Assembly (NCBI GenBank): GCA_943372725.1
Contig: CALRZT010000026.1
Span: 1-24,242, forward strand
DNA length: 24,242 bases
Source of the DNA: CAMDHY01 sp943372725
GTDB taxonomy: Bacteria; Pseudomonadota; Alphaproteobacteria; Rhizobiales; Segnochrobactraceae
Direction: 5' to 3'
The notes beneath the pieces are model-generated. The model saw only the letters and a list, made by a program, of their open reading frames with translations, was not told the DNA's origin and did no database searches. The translations under genes were made by a program, and so were the position numbers. Shown here one piece after another: positions 8,219 through 16,381 of the stretch (the first letter of the stretch is position 1; the number at the start of each line of letters is the position of its first letter).

Positions 8219-11200
8219 TCCGCTTCGATCCCGCCAAGCTGATCGCGGCGCCCGGCGAGACGGTCCTCGCCTCCGTCCCGGACGGCCACGACGGCCTCGT
8301 CGTCGGCGATCTCGCGCGTGCGGCTGCGGCCGCCGCCGGCAGCGGCACCGTGCTCGCCGTCATAGCCCGCGACGGCCAGCGCCTCGCCTGGCTCGAGCAG
8401 GCCCTCGGCTTCTTCGCCCCCGGCGTCGAGACCCTCGCCCTGCCGGCCTGGGACTGCATGCCCTATGACCGCGTTTCGCCGAGCGCGGTGGTGGCGGCGC
8501 GGCGGATGGCGTCGCTGTCGGCGCTGGCGCGGCCCTCGAAGAAGCCGCGGGTCCTGCTCACCACCGTCAACGCCGTGGCCCAGCGCGTCCCGGCCATCGA
8601 CGTGCTGGCGGCCGGCGTCTTCGCCGCCGCCGTCGGCAATCGTGTCGAACTCGGCACGCTGGTGCGCTGGCTGGAGGACAACGGCTTTCTCCGGACGGCG
8701 ACCGTGCGGGACGCCGGCGAATATGCCGTCCGTGGCGGCATCGTCGACCTGTTCGCCCCCGGCGCCGAGGCGCCGGTGCGGCTCGACTTCTTCGGCGACA
8801 CACTCGATTCGATCCGCGCCTTCGATGCCGAGACGCAGCGCACCACCGGCCAGCTGACCCGCATCGAGCTCGTGCCGATGAGCGAGGTGGTGCTGTCGCC
8901 CGACACCATCCGCCGCTTCCGCCAGGGCTACATGGCCGCCTTCGGCGCGCCCGACCGCAACGACGCGCTCTTCCAGTCCGTCAGCGATGGCCGGCGCTTT
9001 CCGGGCCTCGAGCACTGGCTGCCGCTCTTCCACGAGCGCCTCGGCACCGTCTTCGACCTGATCGGCGAGGCGCCCGTCGTCATCGACCATCTCGCCGACG
9101 ACGCCTTCGCCGAGCGCCTGAAGACGGCCCGCGACCACTACGAATCGCGCCGGACGACCATCGAGGGTGCCAAGGCAGAGGTCCCCTACCGGCCGATCGA
9201 GCCGGGCGCGCTTTATCTCGACGCGGACGCCTGGGGCGCGGCGCTCGCCGGCCGGCCGCTGTTCCGGCTGTCGCCGTTCGCGCTGCCGCCGACCTCGACG
9301 AAGCGCATCGTCGATCTCGGCGGCCGAGTCGGCCACAGCTTCGCCGCCGAGCGCTCGGCCGGCGACAACGTCTTCGACGCCGCGGTGAAGCACATCGTCT
9401 CGCTGCGCCACGCGAAGAAGCGCGTCGTGCTCGCCGCCTGGAGCGCCGGCTCGCGCGACCGCCTCGGCCAGGTGCTCGCCGACCACGGCCTCGGCGGCAT
9501 GCAGAAGGTCGACGGCTGGGGAGAGGTGCCGGCGACGCCGCGCTCGACCATTACGCTCGCGGTCCTCGGCTTTGAGCACGGCTTCGAGACCGACGAGCTC
9601 GCCTTCATCGGCGAGCAGGACATCCTCGGCGACCGCCTGGTGCGCCCGCGCCGCCGTCGCGCCAGCGGCGCCGACGTGCTCTCGGAGGCGACGAGCCTCG
9701 CCGAGGGCGATCTCGTCGTCCACGTCGACCACGGCATCGGCCGTTTCGTCGGGCTGAAGACGCTGCTGGCCGCCGGCGCCCCGCACGACTGCCTCGAGCT
9801 CGTCTATGCCGGCGGCGACAAGCTGTTCCTGCCGGTCGAGAACATCGAGCTCCTGACGCGCTACGGCTCGGAGGAGACCGAGGCGACCCTCGACAAGCTC
9901 GGCGGCGGCGCCTGGCAGGCGCGCAAGGCGCGCGTCAAGAAGCGCATCCGCGAGATCGCCGACGGCCTGATCAAGACGGCCGCCGCGCGCCTGCTGAAGG
10001 TCGCCCCGGCGCTGACGCCGCCGGACGGCCTCAGCGGCGAGTTCGCCGCCCGTTTCCAGTACGACGAGACCGACGACCAGCTCGCCGCCATCGAGGCTGT
10101 CACCGAAGACCTCGCGGCCGGCCGTCCGATGGACCGGCTCGTCTGCGGCGACGTCGGCTTCGGCAAGACGGAAGTGGCGCTGCGCGCCGCCTTCGTCGCC
10201 GCCATGTCCGGCCGCCAGGTGGCGGTGCTGGTGCCGACGACGCTGCTTGCCCGCCAGCACTACAAGTCCTTCGCCAACCGCTTCCAGGGCCTGCCGGTGA
10301 AGGTCGCGCAGCTGTCGCGCCTCGTCAGTGCGAAGGACCAAGCGGAGGTGCGCACCGGCATCGAGAGCGGCGACATCGACATCGCCGTCGGCACTCACGC
10401 GCTGCTCGCCAAGGGCGTCAAGTTCCGCGACCTCGGCCTCCTGATCGTCGACGAGGAGCAGCACTTCGGCGTCAAGCACAAGGAGCGGCTGAAGGAGATC
10501 AAGGCCGACGTCCACGTGCTGACGCTCACCGCCACCCCGATCCCGCGCACGCTGCAGCTGGCCCTCACCGGCGTTCGCGAGCTGTCGCTGATCGCGACAC
10601 CCCCGGTCGACCGGCTGGCGGTGCGCACCTTCATCACCCCGTTCGACCCGCTCGTCGTCCGCGAGGCGCTCCTGCGCGAGCGCTTCCGAGGCGGCCAGGC
10701 CTTCTATGTCTGCCCGCGCGTCTCCGACCTCGCCGAGCGCAAGGAGTTCCTCGACCAGGCGGTGCCGGAGCTGAAGGTCGCCGTCGCCCACGGCCAGATG
10801 GCGGCGACCGAGCTGGAAGACGTCATGAACGCCTTCTACGAGGGCCAGTACGACGTGCTGCTCTCGACCTCGATCGTCGAGTCCGGCCTCGACGTGCCGA
10901 CCGCCAACACGCTGATCGTCCACCGCGCCGACATGTTCGGCCTCGCCCAGCTCTACCAGCTGCGCGGCCGCGTCGGCCGCTCGAAGACGCGAGCCTATGC
11001 GCTGTTCACCGTGCCGGCCGACCGCAAGCTCACCGCCACCGCCGAACGGCGCCTCAAGGTGCTGCAGTCGCTCGACACGCTCGGCGCCGGCTTCCAGCTC
11101 GCCAGCCACGACCTCGACATCCGCGGGTCCGGCAACCTCCTCGGCGAGGAACAGTCCGGCCACGTCAAGGAGGTCGGCTACGAGCTCTACCAGTCGATGC

Positions 11201-11859
11201 TGGAGGAGGCGGTCGCGACGCTGAAGGCGGGTGGCGAGGAGGCCGTCGACGAGCCGTGGTCGCCGCAGATCTCGGTCGGCACGCCAGTCATGATTCCCGA
11301 GACTTACGTCCCGGACCTGCAGCTGCGTCTCAACCTCTACCGCCGCCTCGCCGACCTCGTTGAGACCACCGACATCGACGGCTTCGCGGCCGAGCTCGTC
11401 GACCGCTTCGGTGCGCTGCCTGACGAGGTCGAGCACCTCCTGAAGATCGTCTTCATCAAGGGGCTGTGCCGGAAGGCGAACGTCGAGAAGATCGACGCCG
11501 GCCCGAAGGGCGTCGTCATCACCTTCCGCGACGGCGTCTTCGCCAACTCCGTCGGCCTCGTGCGCTACATCGCCGAGCAGGGCTCGCTCGCGAAGATCCG
11601 ACCGGACCAGAAGGTGGTGCTGTCGCGCGACTGGGCGACTGCCGACGACCGCCTGAGGGGCACCGCCTCGATCATGATCCGGCTCGCCCGCCTCGCCGAC
11701 GAGACCGAGCGCACGCCGCAGACCCTGACGCAGATGCCGGCGCAGCTATCGAAGGGGCCAGCCGCCAAGGGGCCGCCCCCGAAGGCACCGCCGCCGAAAG
11801 GTCCGCCGCCGCGCGGTCACTCGCGCTCGACGAGCCCCTCGCGCTCGTCGCGGGCCTGA
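8215..11859 (+). CDS. mfd: Mfd, transcription-repair coupling factor
   Basis: A translocase that removes RNA polymerase stalled at lesions and recruits UvrA for transcription-coupled repair. The protein has 1214 aa. The N-terminal UvrB-like region includes GGIVDLFAPG (about 173-182). The RNA-polymerase interaction domain begins near VDHGIGRFVGL (504-514). Helicase motifs are GDVGFGKT (645-652), DEEQ (746-749), TATPIPRTLQLAL, STSIVESGLDVPTANT and QLRGRVGRS. HDLDIRGSGNLLGEEQSG and a TRCF C-terminal domain (about 1010-1130) follow. Residues about 1180-1214 form an unusual Lys/Pro-rich then Ser/Arg-rich tail (KGPPPK repeats). The last 43 bp overlap the 3' end of the convergent DsbA-like gene. Start ATG 8215, coupled to sdhE. 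Confidence 0.97.
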   Translation: MIRFDPAKLIAAPGETVLASVPDGHDGLVVGDLARAAAAAAGSGTVLAVIARDGQRLAWLEQALGFFAPGVETLALPAWDCMPYDRVSPSAVVAARRMASLSALARPSKKPRVLLTTVNAVAQRVPAIDVLAAGVFAAAVGNRVELGTLVRWLEDNGFLRTATVRDAGEYAVRGGIVDLFAPGAEAPVRLDFFGDTLDSIRAFDAETQRTTGQLTRIELVPMSEVVLSPDTIRRFRQGYMAAFGAPDRNDALFQSVSDGRRFPGLEHWLPLFHERLGTVFDLIGEAPVVIDHLADDAFAERLKTARDHYESRRTTIEGAKAEVPYRPIEPGALYLDADAWGAALAGRPLFRLSPFALPPTSTKRIVDLGGRVGHSFAAERSAGDNVFDAAVKHIVSLRHAKKRVVLAAWSAGSRDRLGQVLADHGLGGMQKVDGWGEVPATPRSTITLAVLGFEHGFETDELAFIGEQDILGDRLVRPRRRRASGADVLSEATSLAEGDLVVHVDHGIGRFVGLKTLLAAGAPHDCLELVYAGGDKLFLPVENIELLTRYGSEETEATLDKLGGGAWQARKARVKKRIREIADGLIKTAAARLLKVAPALTPPDGLSGEFAARFQYDETDDQLAAIEAVTEDLAAGRPMDRLVCGDVGFGKTEVALRAAFVAAMSGRQVAVLVPTTLLARQHYKSFANRFQGLPVKVAQLSRLVSAKDQAEVRTGIESGDIDIAVGTHALLAKGVKFRDLGLLIVDEEQHFGVKHKERLKEIKADVHVLTLTATPIPRTLQLALTGVRELSLIATPPVDRLAVRTFITPFDPLVVREALLRERFRGGQAFYVCPRVSDLAERKEFLDQAVPELKVAVAHGQMAATELEDVMNAFYEGQYDVLLSTSIVESGLDVPTANTLIVHRADMFGLAQLYQLRGRVGRSKTRAYALFTVPADRKLTATAERRLKVLQSLDTLGAGFQLASHDLDIRGSGNLLGEEQSGHVKEVGYELYQSMLEEAVATLKAGGEEAVDEPWSPQISVGTPVMIPETYVPDLQLRLNLYRRLADLVETTDIDGFAAELVDRFGALPDEVEHLLKIVFIKGLCRKANVEKIDAGPKGVVITFRDGVFANSVGLVRYIAEQGSLAKIRPDQKVVLSRDWATADDRLRGTASIMIRLARLADETERTPQTLTQMPAQLSKGPAAKGPPPKAPPPKGPPPRGHSRSTSPSRSSRA

Positions 11860-12488
11860 CGCAGCGCCGCGACGATCGCCTCCGGCTCCTGCGCCCCCAT
11901 CACGGCGTAGCGGCCGTCGATGATGAAGCACGGCACGCCGGTGACGCCGATGCGCTGTGCCTGGGCGATCTCCGCGCGCACTTCGTCGCGGTCGGCGTCG
12001 CTCTCGAGCAGCCGGCGCACGAGATCGCCCGGCAGGCCCACCGACACCGCCGCCTCGACCAGCACATCGATGTCGCCGAGGTCGGCGGCGTCCTCGAAGA
12101 ACAGGCTGAACAGCTTCTCCACCACCTCCTCGCCGGCGCCCTCGATCGAGGCCCAGCGAATCAGCCGGTGGGCGTCGAGGGTGTTCGGCGTGCGGGCGAT
12201 GCGCTCGAAGGCGAAGCGGATGCCGACGCCGTCGCCGAGCTCCTTCAGGCGCTCGTGGATGGCGGCGACGCGGCCGAGGTCGCCGAACTTCTGGCGGAAG
12301 TATTCCTCGCGGTCGACGCCGCCGTCGGGGATCGTCGGGTCGAGCTGGAAGGGCTGCCAGCGCACCTCCACCGCGATGTCCTCGGCCTGCTCGAGCGCGA
12401 GTTCAAGCCGGCGCTTGCCCAGATAGCACCACGGGCAGACGACGTCGGAGACGACGTCGACGGTCATCGGTTCGGCGGGCGTCGTCAT
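11817..12488 (-). CDS. DsbA/FrnE-like thioredoxin-fold oxidoreductase
   Basis: A 223-aa protein of the DsbA-like superfamily that includes FrnE and 2-hydroxychromene-2-carboxylate isomerase. The active site SDVVCPWCYLGKRR (C18-P-W-C21) is the FrnE form of CxxC. The middle is all-helical with NTLDAHRLIRWA, and the cis-proline loop is GVTGVPCFIID near the C-terminus. There is no signal peptide, so it is probably cytoplasmic; FrnE homologues are linked to thiol redox stress. The ATG at 12488 is preceded by CGGAGA at proper distance; an in-frame ATG 7 codons later is possible. The gene is convergent with mfd and overlaps it by 43 bp. The exact substrate is unknown. Confidence 0.87.
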   Translation of the reverse strand: MTTPAEPMTVDVVSDVVCPWCYLGKRRLELALEQAEDIAVEVRWQPFQLDPTIPDGGVDREEYFRQKFGDLGRVAAIHERLKELGDGVGIRFAFERIARTPNTLDAHRLIRWASIEGAGEEVVEKLFSLFFEDAADLGDIDVLVEAAVSVGLPGDLVRRLLESDADRDEVRAEIAQAQRIGVTGVPCFIIDGRYAVMGAQEPEAIVAALRQARDEREGLVERE

Positions 12489-12778
12489 CGTCGGTCTCCG
12501 GTTGGCGATTGGATCGCCCTCATGTGCGCGTTCGCGGCCGGCCCCGCAACCGCGGCATTGGTGCCACGCCGCCGCGAAGAAGCGCGCCGGAGCGCCGGAA
12601 GCGGTGGAAAAGCCGGGGCGGGAGGGGTATGGATGCCGCAACTATGGGCCGGACCGGCCCGCCATGCTGTCGCCGCGTTCGGTCGCCATGCGTGCGCCGG
12701 ATGGGCGCAGGCATACGAGGATCGGCCCTGCGCCACCGTGGCGGGGACGGCCGCAAGACAGGGACGGACGGGATTTCC

Positions 12779-13459
12779 ATGACGGTTGAGTTTTTGCAGA
12801 AGCGCGGGACGGCCAGCCTCCTGTCGGCGATCGGCGGCGCGGCGATGCTCGTCGCCGGCGCGCTCGCCCCGGCTCAGGCGCAGGACGCGGCACCCGCCAC
12901 CTCCACCGACGCGCTGCTGCAGGCCGATCTCGAGTGGATCAAGCTCTGCAACAAGGACCCGCAGGCGAACAAGCAGGTCTGCTTGATCAACCAGGAGCTG
13001 CGCACCGACGAGGGCCAGTTCCTCGCCTCGGTGGCGATCCGCGAGATCGAGGGCGAATCGCGCAAGGTGCTCCTGATCGCGGTGCCGCCGGCGATGCTGA
13101 TCCAGCCCGGCCTGCGCGTGCAGGTCGACGGCGGCAAGCAGGAGCAGGCGCGCTACTCGATCTGCTTCCCGAACGCCTGCTACGCCGAGATGGTCGTCAC
13201 CGACGCCATCATCGCGCAGTTCAAGAAGGGCGACCAGCTGGTGCTGACGACCCTGAACCAGCAGGCGAAGCCGGTGAACTTCCCGATCTCGCTCGCCGGC
13301 TTCACCAAGATCTATGACGGCCCGCCGATCGACGCCGAGGCGCTGCAGGCCCGCCAGGACAAGCTCGAGGGCGAGCTGCAGAAGCGCGCCGAGGAGGCCC
13401 GCAACCGTCTCATCGACGAGCAGCGCAAGGCGACGCAGAGCACCACCGCGCCGCAGTGA
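12779..13459 (+). CDS. Invasion-associated locus B (IalB) family exported protein
   Basis: A 226-aa protein. The signal peptide (about 1-35) has a basic QKRG, a hydrophobic stretch (LLSAIGGAAMLVAGALA) and an AQA-QDA cleavage site. The mature domain matches the IalB family: WIKLCNKD...QVCLINQEL, VAIREIEGESRKVLLIAVPPAMLIQPGL, SICFPNACYAEM, then a basic-patch turn. Four cysteines (57, 68, 129, 134) suggest two periplasmic disulfides. Residues about 183-220 are charged and probably coiled-coil. The family name comes from Bartonella, but homologues are widespread in free-living Rhizobiales and their role is unclear. The ATG at 12779 is chosen because it opens directly into the signal peptide; the ribosome binding site is weak. 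Confidence 0.88.
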   Translation: MTVEFLQKRGTASLLSAIGGAAMLVAGALAPAQAQDAAPATSTDALLQADLEWIKLCNKDPQANKQVCLINQELRTDEGQFLASVAIREIEGESRKVLLIAVPPAMLIQPGLRVQVDGGKQEQARYSICFPNACYAEMVVTDAIIAQFKKGDQLVLTTLNQQAKPVNFPISLAGFTKIYDGPPIDAEALQARQDKLEGELQKRAEEARNRLIDEQRKATQSTTAPQ

Positions 13460-13508
13460 CGCGACGTCGCCGACGGGTCTGCGGCCACACGGCCCGACCG
13501 GAATCGAG

Positions 13509-13541
13509 AAGGGCCGCCTCACCGGGCGGCCCTTTTGCTTT
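13509..13541 (+). terminator. Intrinsic terminator after the IalB gene
   Basis: A perfect 10-bp stem (AAGGGCCGCC / GGCGGCCCTT) with a 6-nt loop (TCACCG), followed by the T-rich TTTTGCTTT, 50 bp after the stop codon. It separates the plus-strand IalB gene from the minus-strand catabolic operon that ends at 13577. Confidence 0.85.
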
Positions 13542-13576
13542 CGAGGCAGATCTGCCGTCGCTGGCACCGCCTTCGG

Positions 13577-14455
13577 TCACGCCCCGAAGCGCGGCTCCGG
13601 CAGGCCCTTGATGCCGAGGCCGGTGATGGCGAACAGGCTGCCGCGCAGGACGCCGTCGCCCGGAAAGCGCGGCAGCGGCGGCTTCGCCATCGACGTCACG
13701 TAGAGGATGTCGAGGTTTGGCCCGCCGAACATCGCGCTCGTCACCTTCTTCACCGGCATCTCGATGATACGGTCGACGCTGCCGTCCGGGGCGTAGCGCA
13801 CCATCTTGCCGTCGTAGACCTGGGCGTTCCACAGGAAGCCCTCGGCATCCACCGTGGAGCCGTCCGCCGCGCCGCCGCGCGAGGTGTCGACCTTCGCGAA
13901 CGTGCGCCGGTTGGAGACGCCGCCGGTGTCGAGATCGTAGTCGTAGGCCCAGATTTCGCCGCTCCAAGAATCGGCGAAGTAGAAGGTCCTGCCGTCCGGG
14001 CTCCAGCACGGCCCGTTCGAGACGATGATGCCGTCGTCGAGCTTGGTGACCGTGAAGTCCGGGTCGAGCCGGTAGAGCGCGCCGTTCGGCCCGGATTCCA
14101 TCGTGTCCATTGAGCCCGAGACGAACCGCCCGCGCTTGTCGACCTTGCCGTCGTTGATGCGGTTCGCCGGCTTGTCCGGCTCCGGATCGTGGATCAGCGT
14201 CACGTCGCCGGTGTTGAAGTCGAGCAGGTGGAAGCCGGTGGCGAGCGAGCAGACGCAGCCCGAGCCGTCCTTGCGGATGGCGATCGAGCCGATCTTCGCC
14301 GGCACGTCCCAGGCGCGAATCTCGCGCCCGTCGGCGGTCGCCCGGAAGACGCGGCCGTCGAACGAGTCGATCCAGTAGAGGCGCTGCTGCTCGACGTCCC
14401 ACAGCGGCCCTTCGCCGAGCGTCGTCTTCACGTCGACGACGATGTCGATCTTCAT
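13577..14455 (-). CDS. SMP-30/gluconolactonase/LRE-type lactonase, paralogue 1
   Basis: A 292-aa six-bladed beta-propeller of the SMP-30 (regucalcin) family, which hydrolyses sugar-acid lactones using one divalent metal ion. The expected metal ligands are present: E15 (LGEGPLWD), N147 (SNGPCWSPDG) and D198 (DGSTVDAEG); R99 and N101 (NRINDGKVD) fit the substrate-binding positions. Start ATG 14455 with GGGAGGAGG upstream. It is the last gene of the minus-strand operon, 26 bp after paralogue 2, and by eye shares roughly half of its aligned residues with it. No signal peptide, so cytoplasmic. Substrate unknown; a lactone produced or imported by this operon is inferred. Confidence 0.92.
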   Translation of the reverse strand: MKIDIVVDVKTTLGEGPLWDVEQQRLYWIDSFDGRVFRATADGREIRAWDVPAKIGSIAIRKDGSGCVCSLATGFHLLDFNTGDVTLIHDPEPDKPANRINDGKVDKRGRFVSGSMDTMESGPNGALYRLDPDFTVTKLDDGIIVSNGPCWSPDGRTFYFADSWSGEIWAYDYDLDTGGVSNRRTFAKVDTSRGGAADGSTVDAEGFLWNAQVYDGKMVRYAPDGSVDRIIEMPVKKVTSAMFGGPNLDILYVTSMAKPPLPRFPGDGVLRGSLFAITGLGIKGLPEPRFGA

Positions 14456-14481
14456 GGGGGTCCTCCTCCCGAAATCTCTTG

Positions 14482-15354
14482 TCAGCCGGCGAAGCGCGGC
14501 TCGGGCAGGCCGCGCACGCCGAGGCCGTGCACAGCGAACACGCAGCCCGCCTCGCGCTCGCGGTGGTACTCATTGCCCATCGGCCGGGCCATCGACGTCA
14601 CATAGGCGATGTCGAGGTCGGCCCCGCCGAAGATCAGGCTCGTCGTCGACTGCACCGGCAGGCCGACGATGCGGTCGACGACGCCGAGCGGGTCGAAGCG
14701 GATCAGCCGGCCCGAATAGACCTCGCAGCTCCACACATAGCCTTCCGCATCGACGGTGGCGCCGTCCGGCAGGCCGCGCAGCTTCTCGAAGCTCGTGAAC
14801 ACCCGCCGCGACCGCACCGCCCCCGTCTCCGGCTCGTAGTCGTAGGCGTAGATCACCCGCCTCGAGGTGTCGGCGAAGTAGAGGGTGCGCCCGTCCGGGC
14901 TCCAGCACGGGCCGTTCGAGCAGATGATGCCGGTGTCGAGGGTGGTGAGCGAAAGGTCCGGATCGAGGCGGAACAGCTTGCCGACCGGATCGCGCTCCTC
15001 AAAGTCCATCGAGCCGGCGACGAAGCGACCCTGACGGTCGACCTTGCCGTCATTGAGCCGCGGCCGGAGCTCGCCCGGCTGCGTCTCGTTGATGCGCGTG
15101 ACCGCGCCCGTCTCGAAGTCGAGGAAGTGGAAGCCGGAGCGCAGCGACACCACCGCGCCGCCGCCGGCCCGCAGCGCCATCGAGCCGACCGGCTCCGGCA
15201 GCTGCCACGTGCGCTTGTCACCGCCCTTCGGGTCGCAGCGGTGCACCGCCGGCCCGTAGGAATCGATCCAGTAGAGCCGCTGCTCGGCGACGTCCCAGAG
15301 CGGACCCTCGCCGAGGCTGTCCTTGTCGGCGCAGAAGACCTCGATGCGCAGCAC
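14482..15354 (-). CDS. SMP-30/gluconolactonase/LRE-type lactonase, paralogue 2
   Basis: A 290-aa beta-propeller lactonase with the same metal site as its neighbour: E16 (LGEGPLWD), N147 (SNGPCWSPDG) and D197 (DGATVDAEG), with RLNDGKVD as the substrate loop. I chose the GTG at 15354 (VLRIEVFCAD) because GGAGGAG lies 8 nt upstream; another in-frame GTG at 15363 overlaps that Shine-Dalgarno and is unlikely. No ATG fits. It starts 17 bp after the BKACE stop, so it is co-transcribed. The pair probably arose by tandem duplication, and blade-loop differences (SFDGRVFRATADG versus SYGPAVHRCDPKGG) suggest different lactone preferences. Confidence 0.9.
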   Translation of the reverse strand: MLRIEVFCADKDSLGEGPLWDVAEQRLYWIDSYGPAVHRCDPKGGDKRTWQLPEPVGSMALRAGGGAVVSLRSGFHFLDFETGAVTRINETQPGELRPRLNDGKVDRQGRFVAGSMDFEERDPVGKLFRLDPDLSLTTLDTGIICSNGPCWSPDGRTLYFADTSRRVIYAYDYEPETGAVRSRRVFTSFEKLRGLPDGATVDAEGYVWSCEVYSGRLIRFDPLGVVDRIVGLPVQSTTSLIFGGADLDIAYVTSMARPMGNEYHREREAGCVFAVHGLGVRGLPEPRFAG

Positions 15355-15371
15355 GGGCTTCACTCCTCCGC

Positions 15372-16349
15372 TCAGAAGGCGACGTTGTCGCCGCCCTTCA
15401 GGGACAGGATCTCGCGCGCCTCGTCGGGGGTGGCGACGCGCTTGCCGAGGCCCTCGATGATCTTCCGCGCGAGCGCCACCTGCTCGGCGTTGGAGGTCGC
15501 GAGCTTGCCCTTGCCGGCCCACAGGCTGTCCTCGAGGCCGACGCGGATGTTGCCGCCGAGCGCCGCCGCCTGGGCGGCGATGCGAAGCTGCGCCGAGCCG
15601 GCGCCGAGCACCGACCAGCGATAGCTGTCGCCGAACAGCCGGTCGGCCGTCCGCTTCATGTGGGCGACGTCCTCCGGGTGCGGGCCGATGCCGCCCAAGA
15701 GCCCGAACACCGACTGCACGAAGAACGGCGCCTTCACCAGCCCGCGATCAGCGAAGTGCGCGAGGTTGTAGAGGTGCGCGATGTCGTAGCACTCGAACTC
15801 GAAGCGCGTCCCGTTTCCGTAGCAGGTCTCCAGGATGTACTCGATGTCCTTGAAGGAGTTGCGGAAGACGAGATCCTTCGTGGCTTCGAGGTGCGGCTTC
15901 TCCCAGTCGAACTTGAACTCCTTGTACTTCGGCACGAGGTGGTAGAGGCCGAAGTTGATCGAGCCCATGTTGAGCGAGGCGACTTCCGGCTTGAAGGTCG
16001 CGGCCGGCAGCACGCGCTCCTCGACGCGCATGTAGGGGCTGCCGCCGGTGGTGATGTTGATGGCGGCATTGGTCTGCTGCTTGATGCGCGGCAGGAAGCG
16101 GGCGAAGGCCTCCGGCGTCTGGTCCGGCTTGCCGGTCACCTCGTCGCGGGCGTGCAGGTGCAGGATGGCAGCGCCCGCTTCGGCCGCGGCGATCGCCTCG
16201 CGGGCGATCTCGTCGGCGGTGATCGGCAGATAGGGCGACATCGTCGGCGTGTGGATCGCCCCGGTGATGGCGCAGGTGATGACGACGGCGTCGCCGCCCG
16301 TCGTCTTCGTCTGTGCCGTCTTGCCGGGTCCGGTGCTGCTGTCGGTCAT
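15372..16349 (-). CDS. BKACE (DUF849) beta-keto acid cleavage enzyme
   Basis: A 325-aa Zn-dependent TIM-barrel enzyme. BKACEs such as Kce (3-keto-5-aminohexanoate cleavage enzyme) condense a 3-keto acid with acetyl-CoA and split it into acetoacetate plus a new acyl-CoA. Visible family features are CAITGAIHTPTMSPYLPITADEI (N-terminal strand and substrate loop, about 26-48), the metal-binding HLHARDE (H64, H66), ITTGGSP, and RVGLEDSLW with R269, E273 and D274, equivalent to Kce R226, E230 and D231. The first about 20 residues are a low-complexity Gly/Thr/Ser tail not usual in the family. Start ATG 16349 with AAGGGA upstream, 32 bp after the 3-hydroxyacid dehydrogenase gene. Its neighbours point to a sugar-acid-derived 3-keto acid as substrate. 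Confidence 0.92.
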   Translation of the reverse strand: MTDSSTGPGKTAQTKTTGGDAVVITCAITGAIHTPTMSPYLPITADEIAREAIAAAEAGAAILHLHARDEVTGKPDQTPEAFARFLPRIKQQTNAAINITTGGSPYMRVEERVLPAATFKPEVASLNMGSINFGLYHLVPKYKEFKFDWEKPHLEATKDLVFRNSFKDIEYILETCYGNGTRFEFECYDIAHLYNLAHFADRGLVKAPFFVQSVFGLLGGIGPHPEDVAHMKRTADRLFGDSYRWSVLGAGSAQLRIAAQAAALGGNIRVGLEDSLWAGKGKLATSNAEQVALARKIIEGLGKRVATPDEAREILSLKGGDNVAF

Positions 16350-16381
16350 GGTCGTCCCTTCTACGCGCGCCTTTGGCGGCG

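Noticed and set aside
8104..11436. Open frame of 1110 codons antisense to mfd
   Set aside because: Strikingly long, but its Asp/Glu/Arg/Val-rich sequence has no domain, and it overlaps the well-supported mfd completely. High GC removes stop codons from this frame.
12646..12660. Perfect palindrome GGGCCGG-A-CCGGCCC between the DsbA-like and IalB genes
   Set aside because: All G/C arms in GC-rich DNA, not near a placed promoter or ribosome binding site; too likely by chance to list as a site.
11466..12782. Plus-strand open frame of 438 codons across the mfd end and the DsbA-like gene
   Set aside because: Out-of-frame reading of mfd followed by antisense of the DsbA-like gene; no motifs.
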